In this document: piece by piece, positions 24,586-33,363 of the stretch | Layout: the number at the start of each line of letters is the position of its first letter | Numbering within the stretch: position 1 is the first letter of the stretch | From: Ramlibacter sp. | GTDB lineage: Bacteria; Pseudomonadota; Gammaproteobacteria; Burkholderiales; Burkholderiaceae_C | Reading direction: 5' to 3' | DNA length: 64,000 nucleotides | Assembly (NCBI GenBank): GCA_016713005.1 | Contig: JADJPY010000012.1 | Span: forward strand, 124,001 to 188,000 | Program-made: the position numbers and the translations under genes | Notes under the pieces: model-generated | Database searches by the model: none | Told to the model about the DNA's origin: nothing | Seen by the model: only the letters and a program-made list of their open reading frames with translations

Positions 24586-26214
24586 TCAACCCGCGCTGCC
24601 CAGGCTCAACCCGGCGTGCTCGCGCAGCGGGTGGAAGTGGATCTTGGGGAAGCGTTCCTGCGCCAGCCGCACGTCGTAGGGGCTGGTGCACAGGTAGGCC
24701 AGCGTGTCGGCGGCGTCGCGCGCCATGCGCGCCGGGTAGGCGTCGGTGAAGGCGCGCAGCTCGGCCGGTGTGTCGGCCGTGATCCAGCGCGCGCCGGTGT
24801 ACTGGCAGCCCTCCAGCCGCACATCCGCGTCGTACTCGGCTTTCAGCCGGTGCTGCACCACCTCAAACTGCAACTGGCCCACGGCGCCCAGCAGCATGGC
24901 ACCGCCGGCTTCGGGGCGGAACACCTGGATGGCGCCTTCTTCACCCAGCTGGGCCAGGCCCTGCTGCAGCTGCTTGGTGCGCAGCGGGTTCTTCAGCAGC
25001 ACCGTCATGAACAGCTCGGGTGCGAAGAACGGCAGACCGGTGAACTGCAGGCTGACGCCGTCTGTGATGGTGTCGCCCAGCTGCACGCCGCCGTGGGTGG
25101 TGAAGCCGATGATGTCGCCGGCATAGGCTTCGTCCACCGCCTCGCGCCGCTGGCTCAGGAAAGTCACCACGCTGGTCGGGCGCAGCTCCTTGGCGGTGCG
25201 CTGCACCTTGAGCTTCATGCCCGGCGTGTACTTGCCTGAGGCCATGCGCACAAAGGCGATGCGGTCGCGGTGGTTGGCGTCCATGTTGGCTTGCACCTTG
25301 AACACGACTCCTGAGAACGCCGCGTCATCGGGCTCAATGATTTTCTCCACCGGCTGGCGGTTGACCAGCAGCGAGCTCTTGCGCGGTTGCGGCGGCGGCG
25401 CAAGATCGACCAGCGCGTCCAGCACCTCCATCACGCCAAAGTTGTTGACGCCCGAGCCAAAGAACACCGGTGTCTGGCGGCCGGCCAGGAACGCCGCATG
25501 GTCCCAGGTGGGTGAGGCCCCCACGGCGAGCTCCATGCTTTCCTCGGAGGCCGGGAACTCCTGCTCGAAGCGCTTGAGCAGCACATCGCGCTCGGCCAGC
25601 GGGATGGTCTCGAAGTCCTGCGGCAGCCGCTCGCTGCCGGACTCAAAGACGGTCATGGCCTTCGTGCGCAGGTTCATGATCCCGCCGAACGTCTTGCCCT
25701 TGCCCACCGGCCAGGTCATGGGCACGCAGGGCATGCCTAGTTCGCGCTCCACCTCGTCCAGGATGTCCAGCGGTTCGCGAACCTCGCGGTCCATCTTGTT
25801 GACGAAGGTGATGATGGGCGTGTTGCGCTGGCGGCAGACTTCGATCAGCCGGCGGGTCTGCGCTTCCACGCCGTTGGCCGCGTCAATCACCATCAGGGCC
25901 GAGTCCACCGCAGTCAGAACGCGGTAGGTGTCCTCGCTGAAATCCTTGTGGCCCGGCGTGTCCAGCAGGTTGATCACGTGGTCGCGGTACAGCATCTGCA
26001 TGACCGAGCTGGCCACAGAAATGCCGCGCTGCTTCTCGATTTCCATCCAGTCGCTGGTGGCGTGGCGGCTGGCCTTGCGCGCCTTGACCGAGCCGGCGAT
26101 CTGGATCGCGCCGGAGAACAGCAGCAGCTTCTCGGTCAGCGTGGTTTTGCCCGCGTCGGGGTGGGAAATGATGGCAAAGGTCCGGCGGCGCCGGGTTTCG
26201 GACTGGAAAGACAA
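24586..26214 (-). CDS. prfC: Peptide chain release factor 3
   Basis: 542 residues from TTG 26214. RF3 is the ribosomal GTPase that ejects RF1/RF2 after termination. G1 loop SHPDAGKTTLTEK near 20, G3 DTPGHKDF, G4 NKMDRE, then the RF3-specific domains ending KIHFHPLREHAGLSL. No ATG precedes the G1 loop: the frame before it is LSFQSETRRRRTFAI, and aligning with the usual RF3 N terminus makes the TTG at 26214 the start. The sequence upstream has no good Shine-Dalgarno, so expression may be low. Divergent from the Sel1 gene. Confidence 0.93.
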   Translation of the reverse strand: MSFQSETRRRRTFAIISHPDAGKTTLTEKLLLFSGAIQIAGSVKARKASRHATSDWMEIEKQRGISVASSVMQMLYRDHVINLLDTPGHKDFSEDTYRVLTAVDSALMVIDAANGVEAQTRRLIEVCRQRNTPIITFVNKMDREVREPLDILDEVERELGMPCVPMTWPVGKGKTFGGIMNLRTKAMTVFESGSERLPQDFETIPLAERDVLLKRFEQEFPASEESMELAVGASPTWDHAAFLAGRQTPVFFGSGVNNFGVMEVLDALVDLAPPPQPRKSSLLVNRQPVEKIIEPDDAAFSGVVFKVQANMDANHRDRIAFVRMASGKYTPGMKLKVQRTAKELRPTSVVTFLSQRREAVDEAYAGDIIGFTTHGGVQLGDTITDGVSLQFTGLPFFAPELFMTVLLKNPLRTKQLQQGLAQLGEEGAIQVFRPEAGGAMLLGAVGQLQFEVVQHRLKAEYDADVRLEGCQYTGARWITADTPAELRAFTDAYPARMARDAADTLAYLCTSPYDVRLAQERFPKIHFHPLREHAGLSLGSAG

Positions 26215-26340
26215 GGGGGACTGCCTGAGGCAACAAAGCCTGCGATTTTCGCAGATGGGCGGCGGCACGGTCTGCCAGCCGCCCGGAGGCGCCCCGTTCG
26301 GCAATAATTTCACATCGAACTGATCGACAAGGAGATCGTC

Positions 26341-27942
26341 TTGGACAAGCTTGGGCGTGCAGCTGCTGTGTGTGCCCTTCTCATGGCGGTCCTGTCGGCG
26401 CAGGCAGGCTATGACGAAGGAATGAACGCCCTGGCCACAAGGGACTTTCCCAGGGCCCGGGCCGAATTCGAGACGGAGCCGGACAATCCCAAGGCGCTGT
26501 ACCAGCTCAGCCGCATGGCGCGATTCGGGCAGGGCGAGGCGCCCGACGAGGCGCGTGCGGCCCGTTTGCTGGCCCGGGCCGCCAGCCTCGGGCACCTGGA
26601 AGCCCGGCTGGACCATGTGTTCGTGCTGGGAAACGGGAGAGGTGTTCCCAAAGACCCGGCTGGGGCCATCCAGCTGCTGGAGACCCTGGCGGCCGAAGGT
26701 CAGGCAGAAGCAGAGGTGAATCTGGGCAGGGTGTTCCGTTTTGGCTGGTGGGACCAGGCCAAGGATGACGCCCGTGCCACGCGGCATTTCGAGAAGGCAA
26801 TGCGCGGTGGTGACGACAATGGCCGCGCGTTGTATGCGCAAGCCCTGATTGAAGGCCTGGGAGTTCCCCGGGACGAGGCCCGGGGGGCACAACTGCTGCA
26901 GGAAGCGGCGGATCGCGGGCACATCGAGTCGCAACTGGAGTATGGCCGGATCCTGACGGCGGGGCTGGGCGTTGCGAAGGACGAGGCTGCCGGCGCGGAG
27001 TGGTACCGCAAGGCCGCCGAGCGCGCCGACCGCGTGGGGCAATACCGCCTGGGCCTGGTGTATCTGCGCGGACGCGGCTTGCCCCGCGACGAGGCTTTGG
27101 GCGCACGGTGGATCGATGCTTCCGCCCGCCAGGGCTGGGTGTGGGGCCAGCTGCAGATGGGGGACTTGTTCCGGCTGGGGCAGGGCGTCCCGCGCATGCG
27201 ATCGGAGGCCTATTTCTGGTACACCGTTGCCGCGCGAGGCACGGCACCGGCTGCTGTCGAGGCCGCCAATGCCCAGCGCACCGCCCTGGCCCGTGAGCTG
27301 ACCGAGTCCGAAATCACCCGTGCGGTCCGTCGCGCCGAAGCCTTCCGGCCACAGGCGGGATTCCAGCCCCGCGTGAACCCGTTGCCGCCAGTGACGCGCA
27401 ATGACCGCATGGCCATAGGTCAGGTCAGCCTGACCGTTCCGGTGGCAAGGGGCTACATCAATTCATGGGAGTTGACGGAATTCATGCAGCGCGCCTATCC
27501 CAACGACCCGGACATGCGCCCCCTGTTGATGACGATGAACCACCAGGAAGACATGAACCGCATGAAGCTGGGCCTGCCTGGAGGCATTCGCAGCATCGAA
27601 GTGGCACGGCATGTCCCAGACGACGCCATGGTGGTGTCGGCCACGCTGTTCGCCGGAATCAAGGACCAGCTGCGCGCCCAGATCCAGACCAATATCGCCA
27701 ATGGCCGCTACCGGTCCGAAGGTACGTTGCGGGACGACGAGCGCGTATTCTCGATGGTGCGCGCCTCGGTGACCGACCCGAACCGGGTTGACGCCATTGC
27801 GCTGGTGCTCGTCAAGGAGCGGGTGCTGGCGGTGTCCTTCACCGGGTTCACTCCCGAGCAGAAGTCCGAAATCACCGCGCTCGTCAAGGCTGTGACGGAT
27901 GACATCCTGTCTGCCAATCGCAGCAGCTTTTTCTCGCAGTAG
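26341..27942 (+). CDS. Exported Sel1-repeat protein
   Basis: 533 residues, TTG start with AAGGAGATCGTC directly upstream. A signal peptide at ~1-22 (VCALLMAVLSAQA) implies a periplasmic location. Residues ~28-330 are a run of Sel1-like TPR repeats (pattern A..LL..AA..GH..A...LG..Y..G.GV..D...A). These alpha-solenoids scaffold protein contacts. The C-terminal ~180 residues (RMAIGQVSLTVPVARGYIN onward) form a separate domain I cannot name. Nothing nearby identifies a partner. Confidence 0.8.
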   Translation: MDKLGRAAAVCALLMAVLSAQAGYDEGMNALATRDFPRARAEFETEPDNPKALYQLSRMARFGQGEAPDEARAARLLARAASLGHLEARLDHVFVLGNGRGVPKDPAGAIQLLETLAAEGQAEAEVNLGRVFRFGWWDQAKDDARATRHFEKAMRGGDDNGRALYAQALIEGLGVPRDEARGAQLLQEAADRGHIESQLEYGRILTAGLGVAKDEAAGAEWYRKAAERADRVGQYRLGLVYLRGRGLPRDEALGARWIDASARQGWVWGQLQMGDLFRLGQGVPRMRSEAYFWYTVAARGTAPAAVEAANAQRTALARELTESEITRAVRRAEAFRPQAGFQPRVNPLPPVTRNDRMAIGQVSLTVPVARGYINSWELTEFMQRAYPNDPDMRPLLMTMNHQEDMNRMKLGLPGGIRSIEVARHVPDDAMVVSATLFAGIKDQLRAQIQTNIANGRYRSEGTLRDDERVFSMVRASVTDPNRVDAIALVLVKERVLAVSFTGFTPEQKSEITALVKAVTDDILSANRSSFFSQ

Positions 27943-27971
27943 CGGGGCCGCCGGCCCGCAGCCTGCGCCGC

Positions 27972-27977
27972 TATAAT
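27972..27977 (+). promoter_or_regulatory. -10 element of the ahcY operon
   Basis: Perfect TATAAT. It would start transcription at about 27984, the first base of the riboswitch stem. No good -35 lies 16-18 bp upstream. Confidence 0.65.
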
Positions 27978-27982
27978 TCCTG

Positions 27983-28060
27983 CATCCGAGGAGCGTTGCA
28001 GCGCCCCGTTCGCAAGACGGCAGGCGTGAGGCTCGGATTCCAATCCGCAACGACGCTCAC
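27983..28060 (+). ncRNA. SAH riboswitch
   Basis: S-adenosylhomocysteine aptamer in front of ahcY. P1 is ATCCGAG (27984-27990) with CTCGGAT (28032-28038), 7 perfect pairs. GAGCGT (27991-27996) pairs with ACGCTC (28053-28058), the conserved long-range helix with GAGCGTTGCAGC and AACGACGCTCAC as in known ahcY leaders. Binding of SAH turns expression on. It should control ahcY, tlyA and metF, all downstream on one transcript. Confidence 0.9.
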
Positions 28061-28129
28061 CCACTGTTCTGTGAGGTGAGTGCCCCTTCAGGCAGTGGTT
28101 CATCAAAAAATTCATTTTTTGGAGTGACC

Positions 28130-29575
28130 ATGAGCGCTGTTCTCAAACCCCTGCACCCTGACCATGCCATTGCCGACCTGTCGCTGGCCGGCTGGGGTCG
28201 CAAGGAAATCCGCATCGCCGAAACCGAGATGCCCGGCCTGATGGCCATCCGCGAAGAGTTCGCCAAGGCGCAACCGCTGAAGGGCGCTCGCATCACTGGC
28301 TCGCTGCACATGACCATCCAGACCGCCGTGCTGGTGGAAACGCTGCAGGCCCTGGGCGCGCAAGTGCGCTGGGCGTCGTGCAACATCTTCAGCACGCAGG
28401 ACCATGCCGCCGCCGCCCTGGTGGCCGAAGGCACACCGGTGTTTGCCTACAAGGGCGAAACGCTGAAAGACTACTGGGACTACACCCACCGCATCTTTGA
28501 ATTCGGTCCCAAAGGTTCCAAGGCCGAAGGCCCGAACATGATCCTGGACGACGGCGGCGATGCCACGCTGCTGATGCATCTGGGCGCCAAGGCCGAGAAG
28601 GACATCAAGGTGCTGGCCAAGCCCGGCAGTGAAGAAGAAACCTGCCTGTTTGCCGCCATCAAGGCCAAGCTGAAGGTCGACCCGACCTGGTACAGCCGCC
28701 GCCTGAAGGCCATCATCGGCGTGACGGAAGAAACCACCACCGGCGTGCTGCGTTTGAACGAAATGTCCGCCAAGGGCACGCTGGCCTTCCGCGCCATCAA
28801 CGTGAACGACTCGGTGACCAAGAGCAAGTTCGACAATCTGTATGGCTGCCGCGAATCGCTGGTGGACGCCATCAAGCGCGCCACCGACGTGATGGTGGCT
28901 GGCAAGGTGGCCCTGGTGGCCGGCTATGGCGACGTGGGCAAGGGCAGCGCCCAGGCCCTGCGGGCGCTTTCCGCCCAGGTGTGGGTGACCGAGATCGACC
29001 CCATCAACGCCCTGCAGGCCGCGATGGAAGGCTACAAGGTCGTGACCATGGACTACGCCGCCGACAAGGCCGACATCTTTGTGTCGGCCACCGGCAACAA
29101 GAACGTCATCGCCTACAAGCACATGGCGGCCATGAAGGACCAGGCCATCGTCTGCAACATCGGCCACTTTGACAACGAGATCGACGTCGCTTCGCTGGAA
29201 AAGCTCAAGTGGGAAGAGATCAAGCCGCAGGTGGACCATGTGATCTTCCCGAAGAAGGGCAAGAACCCCGAGAAGCGCATCATCCTGCTGGCCAAGGGCC
29301 GGCTGGTGAACCTGGGCTGCGGCACGGGCCACCCGAGCTTTGTGATGAGCTCGTCATTCGCCAACCAGACGATTGCCCAGATCGAGCTCTTCACCAAGAG
29401 CAAGGAATACAAGGCTGGCAAGGTCTATGTGCTGCCCAAGCACCTGGACGAGAAGGTCGCCCGCCTGCACCTCAAGAAGGTGGGCGCGCAGCTGACCGAG
29501 CTGACCGACGAGCAGGCCGCCTACATCGGGGTGAGCAAGCAGGGCCCGTACAAGGCCAACACCTACCGGTATTGA
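28130..29575 (+). CDS. ahcY: Adenosylhomocysteinase
   Basis: Splits SAH reversibly into adenosine and homocysteine; NAD-bound cytosolic tetramer. 481 residues from ATG 28130 with GGAG 5 bases upstream. Visible marks: WASCNIFSTQDHAAAAL near 82, EETTTGVLRL, the NAD-binding VAGYGDVGKGSAQALR near 264, CNIGHFDNEIDV, and the conserved C terminus GPYKANTYRY with its Lys/Tyr. The extra helical insert (KVDPTWYSRRLKAIIGV) is normal for the long bacterial form. First gene of the riboswitch operon; GTG of tlyA follows after 6 bases. Confidence 0.97.
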   Translation: MSAVLKPLHPDHAIADLSLAGWGRKEIRIAETEMPGLMAIREEFAKAQPLKGARITGSLHMTIQTAVLVETLQALGAQVRWASCNIFSTQDHAAAALVAEGTPVFAYKGETLKDYWDYTHRIFEFGPKGSKAEGPNMILDDGGDATLLMHLGAKAEKDIKVLAKPGSEEETCLFAAIKAKLKVDPTWYSRRLKAIIGVTEETTTGVLRLNEMSAKGTLAFRAINVNDSVTKSKFDNLYGCRESLVDAIKRATDVMVAGKVALVAGYGDVGKGSAQALRALSAQVWVTEIDPINALQAAMEGYKVVTMDYAADKADIFVSATGNKNVIAYKHMAAMKDQAIVCNIGHFDNEIDVASLEKLKWEEIKPQVDHVIFPKKGKNPEKRIILLAKGRLVNLGCGTGHPSFVMSSSFANQTIAQIELFTKSKEYKAGKVYVLPKHLDEKVARLHLKKVGAQLTELTDEQAAYIGVSKQGPYKANTYRY

Positions 29576-29581
29576 AGCGCC

Positions 29582-30367
29582 GTGCGTGCCGACCAGCTCC
29601 TCGTTGAACGCGGACTGGCGGCGACGCGTTCGCAGGCCCAGCGGCTGATCGCTGCGGGCGTGCAGTGGCGGCTGGGCTCGCACCCCTGGCGCAGCGTCGG
29701 CAAGAACGGGGACGAACTGCCCGCGCAGGCCGAACTGCAGCTGCTGGACGACGCCGAGGCGCGTTACGTGTCGCGCGGCGGCCTCAAACTGGAGGGCGCG
29801 TTGCAGGCCAGCGGGGTGGACGTCAGGGGATTGGCCTGCCTGGATGTGGGCCAGTCCACCGGCGGCTTCACCGACTGTTTGCTGCAGCACGGTGCGGCGC
29901 ATGTGGTGGGGGTGGATGTGGGCCATGGCCAGCTGCACCCGGCACTGCGCGGCGACCCGCGGGTGAGCTGCATCGAGAAGGCCAACGCGCGCACGTTGAG
30001 CGCTACTGTTTTGATAGCAGGTAGCCCATATCTGGCGCGGGCTGGAGGCCAATTTGACTTGGTAACTGGGGACCTGTCCTTCATTTCGCTCACGCTGGTG
30101 TTGCCGGCCCTGGTGCCACTGCTGCGCGCGGGGGGACATCTGCTGATGCTGGTCAAGCCGCAGTTCGAGTTGCAGCCTGGCCAGGTCGGCAAGGGCGGGC
30201 TTGTGAAGGACGAAGCGCTTTATCCGGGCGTGGAGCAGCGCATACGGGCTGCCTGCTCGGAGCAGGGCTTGCGGGTGATCCGCTGGATGGACAGTGCCAT
30301 CGCCGGGGGTGATGGCAATCGCGAATTTTTCGTGCAGGCGCTCAAGCCGCACCAGGAGGCGTCATGA
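29582..30367 (+). CDS. tlyA: TlyA-family rRNA ribose methyltransferase
   Basis: 261 residues from GTG 29582. N-terminal S4 RNA-binding domain (MRADQLLVERGLAATRSQAQRLIAAG), then an FtsJ-like SAM domain with LDVGQSTGGFTDCLLQ near 93, VGVDVGHGQLH, and TGDLSFISL near 161. TlyA methylates 16S/23S rRNA 2'-OH groups. Its product SAH is the substrate of the gene before it, which may explain the operon. A dispersed-repeat copy encodes ATVLIAGSPYLARAGGQF (~142-159), inserted before the DLSFISL strand. It overlaps metF by ATGA. Confidence 0.9.
   Translation: MRADQLLVERGLAATRSQAQRLIAAGVQWRLGSHPWRSVGKNGDELPAQAELQLLDDAEARYVSRGGLKLEGALQASGVDVRGLACLDVGQSTGGFTDCLLQHGAAHVVGVDVGHGQLHPALRGDPRVSCIEKANARTLSATVLIAGSPYLARAGGQFDLVTGDLSFISLTLVLPALVPLLRAGGHLLMLVKPQFELQPGQVGKGGLVKDEALYPGVEQRIRAACSEQGLRVIRWMDSAIAGGDGNREFFVQALKPHQEAS
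30001..30055 (+). repeat. Stem-GGAGGCC repeat, copy d, in frame in tlyA
   Basis: Stem GCTACTGTTTTGATAGC (30002-30018), arm ending TGGCGCGGGCTGGAGGCC. It is sense to the gene and read as VLIAGSPYLARAGGQ. Confidence 0.75.
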
Positions 30368-31191
30368 ACACACCGGTCAGTTTTGAATTTTTCCCGCCCA
30401 AGACGCCGGAAGGCGCTGCCAAATTGCGCGCTGCGCGCCAGCAGCTGTATGCGCTCAAGCCGGAGTTCTGCTCGGTCACCTTCGGCGCGGGCGGTTCCAC
30501 ACAGGACGGCACATTGCAGACGGTGTCGGAAATCATGGCGGAGGGCTGCGCGGCGGCGCCCCATCTGAGCTGCATTGGCCAGACGCGCGATTCCATCCGC
30601 GAACGCCTGGAGGCGTACTCCGCTGCGGGCGTGACCCGCATCGTCGCGCTGCGCGGAGACCTGCCCAGCGGCTACGGCGCGGGAGGCGAGTTCCGCTACG
30701 CCAGCGATCTGGTGGCCTTTGTGCGCCACGAGACGGGCGAGCGCTTCCATATCGAGGTGGCGGCTTACCCCGAGACCCATCCGCAGGCCAGGTCACCCAT
30801 GGCAGACCTGGATGCCTTTGCGGCCAAGGTGCGTGCGGGGGCCAATTCCGGCATCACGCAATACTTCTTCAACAGCGACGCCTATTTCCGATACGTGGAC
30901 GATCTGCTGGATGTCGGCGTCGAGGTGCCTGTGGTGCCGGGCATCATGCCGATCACCAGTTCGACGCAGCTGTTGCGCTTCTCGGACGCCTGTGGGGCCG
31001 AAATCCCGCGCTGGATCCGCATGCGGCTGCAGGCGTTTGGCGACGACACGGCATCGATCAAGGCCTTTGGCCTGGATGTCGTAACCGACCTGTGCGACCA
31101 GCTGCGCCATGCCGGTGTGCCGGGGCTGCACTTCTACACCATGAACCAGGCCACCGCCACGGTCGAGATCTGCCGCAGGCTGGCGGGCTGA
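30364..31191 (+). CDS. metF: 5,10-methylenetetrahydrofolate reductase
   Basis: FAD enzyme reducing 5,10-methylene-THF to 5-methyl-THF for methionine synthesis. 275 residues, usual bacterial length. Starts MNTPVSFEFFPPKTPEG with the conserved Glu of SFEFFPPK; VTFGAGGST near 38 and ALRGDLPSGYG near 98 line the flavin/folate site; the ITQYFFNSDAYFRYVDD segment is typical. With ahcY upstream it completes homocysteine remethylation. Translation is probably coupled to tlyA by the ATGA overlap. Confidence 0.95.
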   Translation: MNTPVSFEFFPPKTPEGAAKLRAARQQLYALKPEFCSVTFGAGGSTQDGTLQTVSEIMAEGCAAAPHLSCIGQTRDSIRERLEAYSAAGVTRIVALRGDLPSGYGAGGEFRYASDLVAFVRHETGERFHIEVAAYPETHPQARSPMADLDAFAAKVRAGANSGITQYFFNSDAYFRYVDDLLDVGVEVPVVPGIMPITSSTQLLRFSDACGAEIPRWIRMRLQAFGDDTASIKAFGLDVVTDLCDQLRHAGVPGLHFYTMNQATATVEICRRLAG

Positions 31192-31210
31192 GGTTCCACC
31201 CTGCGCCGCG

Positions 31211-32179
31211 TCATATCGCGTGTTCCTCGGCCAGGTGCTCGTCTTCGGGTGGAGGCGGGGCGGCAGGGGGACGCTGGCTGACCAGCCAGATGCCGGGGAG
31301 GATCAGCGCCGCGCCTGCCGCATGGTGCCAGCCCACGGGCTCGCCCAGGAACAACCAGGCCATGGCCGCGCCGTACAGCGGCCCCAGGTAGAGCTGGGAC
31401 GAAGCGCGTGCCACGCCCAGCTGGCGCTGCACGTAGGAGTAGCACCAGAACGCCGCGGCGCCCGGGCACACGCCGGCCAGCAGCATCAGGCCCAGGGCCT
31501 GGCCCCCGACGGCGGGTTGGCCGGGCTGCCAGAGCTCCCACAGGGTAAAGGGCAGCAGTACCACAAGGCCGCCCAGCGACACCGCACACAGGTGCGCTGC
31601 CGCACCCAGCGGCGTGGGCCAGCGGCGCTGCAGCACCGCGAACAAGGCCCAGGAGGCGGTGGTGGCCACGATCCACAGGTCACCGGGCACCCATTGCACG
31701 CCCGACAACGCTCCCCATTGCCCCTTGATGATGACGTGCACCACACCGGCCAGGGCGAACACCACGCCGGCTGCCTGCACGCGGCTGAAACGCTCGCGCA
31801 GCCACAGCACCGACAGCAGCGTGATCAGCACAGGGGAGGCGGAGTAGATCAGCGCGATGTTGGTCGCCGTGGTGGTGCGCGCAGCGATGTACACCCAGGC
31901 GCCACAGATCCACATGCCCAGGGCGCCCAGCACCACGAAGCGCTGCCAATGGGCCAGCACCAGCGCGCGGTTCTGCCACAGCTCGGCGGCGGTGAAACTG
32001 CCCAGCAGGGCCGCCGCCACCGCCCAGCGGCCAAAGGCCAGCGTATTGGGCGCCACCACGCCGGGTGCCCAGCGTGCCACCAGGTAATTGACGCACCACA
32101 GCGCCGGGGTGACGAAGATCAGCGCGAGGGCCAGGCGATGCCCGGCGGTGTCATGTGGAATTGCAGGCGCGCTGGTCAT
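31211..32179 (-). CDS. EamA/DMT-family transporter
   Basis: 322 residues, ten predicted transmembrane helices in two five-helix EamA halves (first ~15-150, second ~165-305). Typical opening ALIFVTPALWCVNYLVARW and the NIALIYSASPVLITLLSVLWLRE end of the first half. Such carriers export amino acids, nucleosides or other metabolites; substrate unknown. The C-terminal tail is acidic and Pro-rich (PPAAPPPPEDEHLAEEH). Start at ATG 32179 with GGGGA upstream. Convergent with metF. Confidence 0.85.
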   Translation of the reverse strand: MTSAPAIPHDTAGHRLALALIFVTPALWCVNYLVARWAPGVVAPNTLAFGRWAVAAALLGSFTAAELWQNRALVLAHWQRFVVLGALGMWICGAWVYIAARTTTATNIALIYSASPVLITLLSVLWLRERFSRVQAAGVVFALAGVVHVIIKGQWGALSGVQWVPGDLWIVATTASWALFAVLQRRWPTPLGAAAHLCAVSLGGLVVLLPFTLWELWQPGQPAVGGQALGLMLLAGVCPGAAAFWCYSYVQRQLGVARASSQLYLGPLYGAAMAWLFLGEPVGWHHAAGAALILPGIWLVSQRPPAAPPPPEDEHLAEEHAI

Positions 32180-32238
32180 GGATGTCCCCGGGAATGACCG
32201 GGAGTTGAAAGACGGGTTGGTGTGGTCAAGCGGAACCT

Positions 32239-33315
32239 TCAGCGAAGCGCGTCGGCGGCCTGGCGCAACTGCCCGCGCCAATGCGACATGGAGAGCACTT
32301 CGCGCAGCCGCTGGCCCTGGAAGCGTGGCGCCAGCTCGTCCCGCCAGGCCTGCAGCCGGCTTGGCGCAATTTCGCGCCAGTCGTCAAGGATCGCGACAGG
32401 AAGGTCCCGGTACAGGTAGTCGATGCCGGAGCGCTTGACGATCGGGATGGCGCCCATCCACAGCGCTTCCCACGTCCGGTAGCAGTCCAGCCCGCCGCCG
32501 TGGGGGCTGACAACAAAGCTGTGGCGCGTGTAGTGCTCAAGCAAGCGGGTCTGCGGAAGTCGCCGGGGGAGAAACTCCACCAGGGGGTTGCCCGCGAGGA
32601 GTCCATGTATGTCGGCCCGCGATTCTCCGTACGTCCGCCATCGCGACGAGTTGTTGAGGTGAAAGTCCGCAAAAGCGCGCAGCGGGCGTTCCTGCAGCGG
32701 GCGGGCCTGCGCCGCCAGTGCGCGCCAGGCGCGCTCAACCTGCGGCACAGGCAAGCGGTCCAGCCGGAGCAGGTCGCGCAGTCCCCACAGGCCTCGCCAG
32801 CTGGTGTCCTGGCCGTACAGCAGGTCATTCTTGCGGCTTATGTGTGGTCCGATGGGGACGCCGCGCATCACGCCGTCACTGCTTTGCGCAGCGAGATTCT
32901 GCGAGAACCAGGCGCCCACCTTGCCGCTGTCGAGCACCCGTTGCGTCAGGTCCCGGAAGGCGTCGGGCAGGGTCCAGTCGCTTTCGGTTGTCAGCAGGAC
33001 GAATCGCCCCTCGCAGCGGGGCAGTATGCGACGTTCGAATTCTTCGAGGTCGTCAACCCGCACCCAGACGATGTCGCCAGCCTTGATGCATTCGTAGCGG
33101 GCCCAGTCGATCCCGCCTCCGTGTGCGGCGTCGTACATCACGTACGGCACGCCGCCATGCACGTCGCTGGAAACCGCGAGGCCGTAGCCACAGTAGACGT
33201 CGTGTGCTTCGTCCGACCAGTCGTGCAGGTAGATGCCCTGGTCCTGGGCGCGTTTGTCCTGCAGGTACCGCAGCAAAAAGGCTGGCCACGAAGGCCGTGC
33301 GAAGGGGTCGTTCAT
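32239..33315 (-). CDS. Exostosin/RXYLT1-like glycosyltransferase
   Basis: 358 residues, soluble. The C-terminal segment SPHGGGLDCYRTWEALWMG and AIPIVKRSGIDYLYRDLPV (residues ~270-315) carries the donor-site pattern of exostosin-fold enzymes, closest to the RXYLT1-type domain, where the Glu of WEAL binds the nucleotide sugar. N-terminal half has no clear domain. It lies 48 bp from a divergent UDP-xylose-synthase-like gene, so UDP-xylose is a plausible donor (inference). Acceptor unknown. Confidence 0.65.
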   Translation of the reverse strand: MNDPFARPSWPAFLLRYLQDKRAQDQGIYLHDWSDEAHDVYCGYGLAVSSDVHGGVPYVMYDAAHGGGIDWARYECIKAGDIVWVRVDDLEEFERRILPRCEGRFVLLTTESDWTLPDAFRDLTQRVLDSGKVGAWFSQNLAAQSSDGVMRGVPIGPHISRKNDLLYGQDTSWRGLWGLRDLLRLDRLPVPQVERAWRALAAQARPLQERPLRAFADFHLNNSSRWRTYGESRADIHGLLAGNPLVEFLPRRLPQTRLLEHYTRHSFVVSPHGGGLDCYRTWEALWMGAIPIVKRSGIDYLYRDLPVAILDDWREIAPSRLQAWRDELAPRFQGQRLREVLSMSHWRGQLRQAADALR

Positions 33316-33363
33316 TCGCGGCTATGCTACCGCGTCGGCCCTTGGGGCCTTGGGAGCATGAGC

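Noticed and set aside
28104..28121. CAAAAAA-TTCA-TTTTTTG hairpin just before the ahcY ribosome-binding site, considered as a terminator
   Set aside because: The stem is almost entirely A-T and has no GC part, so it would not terminate; at most it keeps the GGAG region unstructured or accessible.
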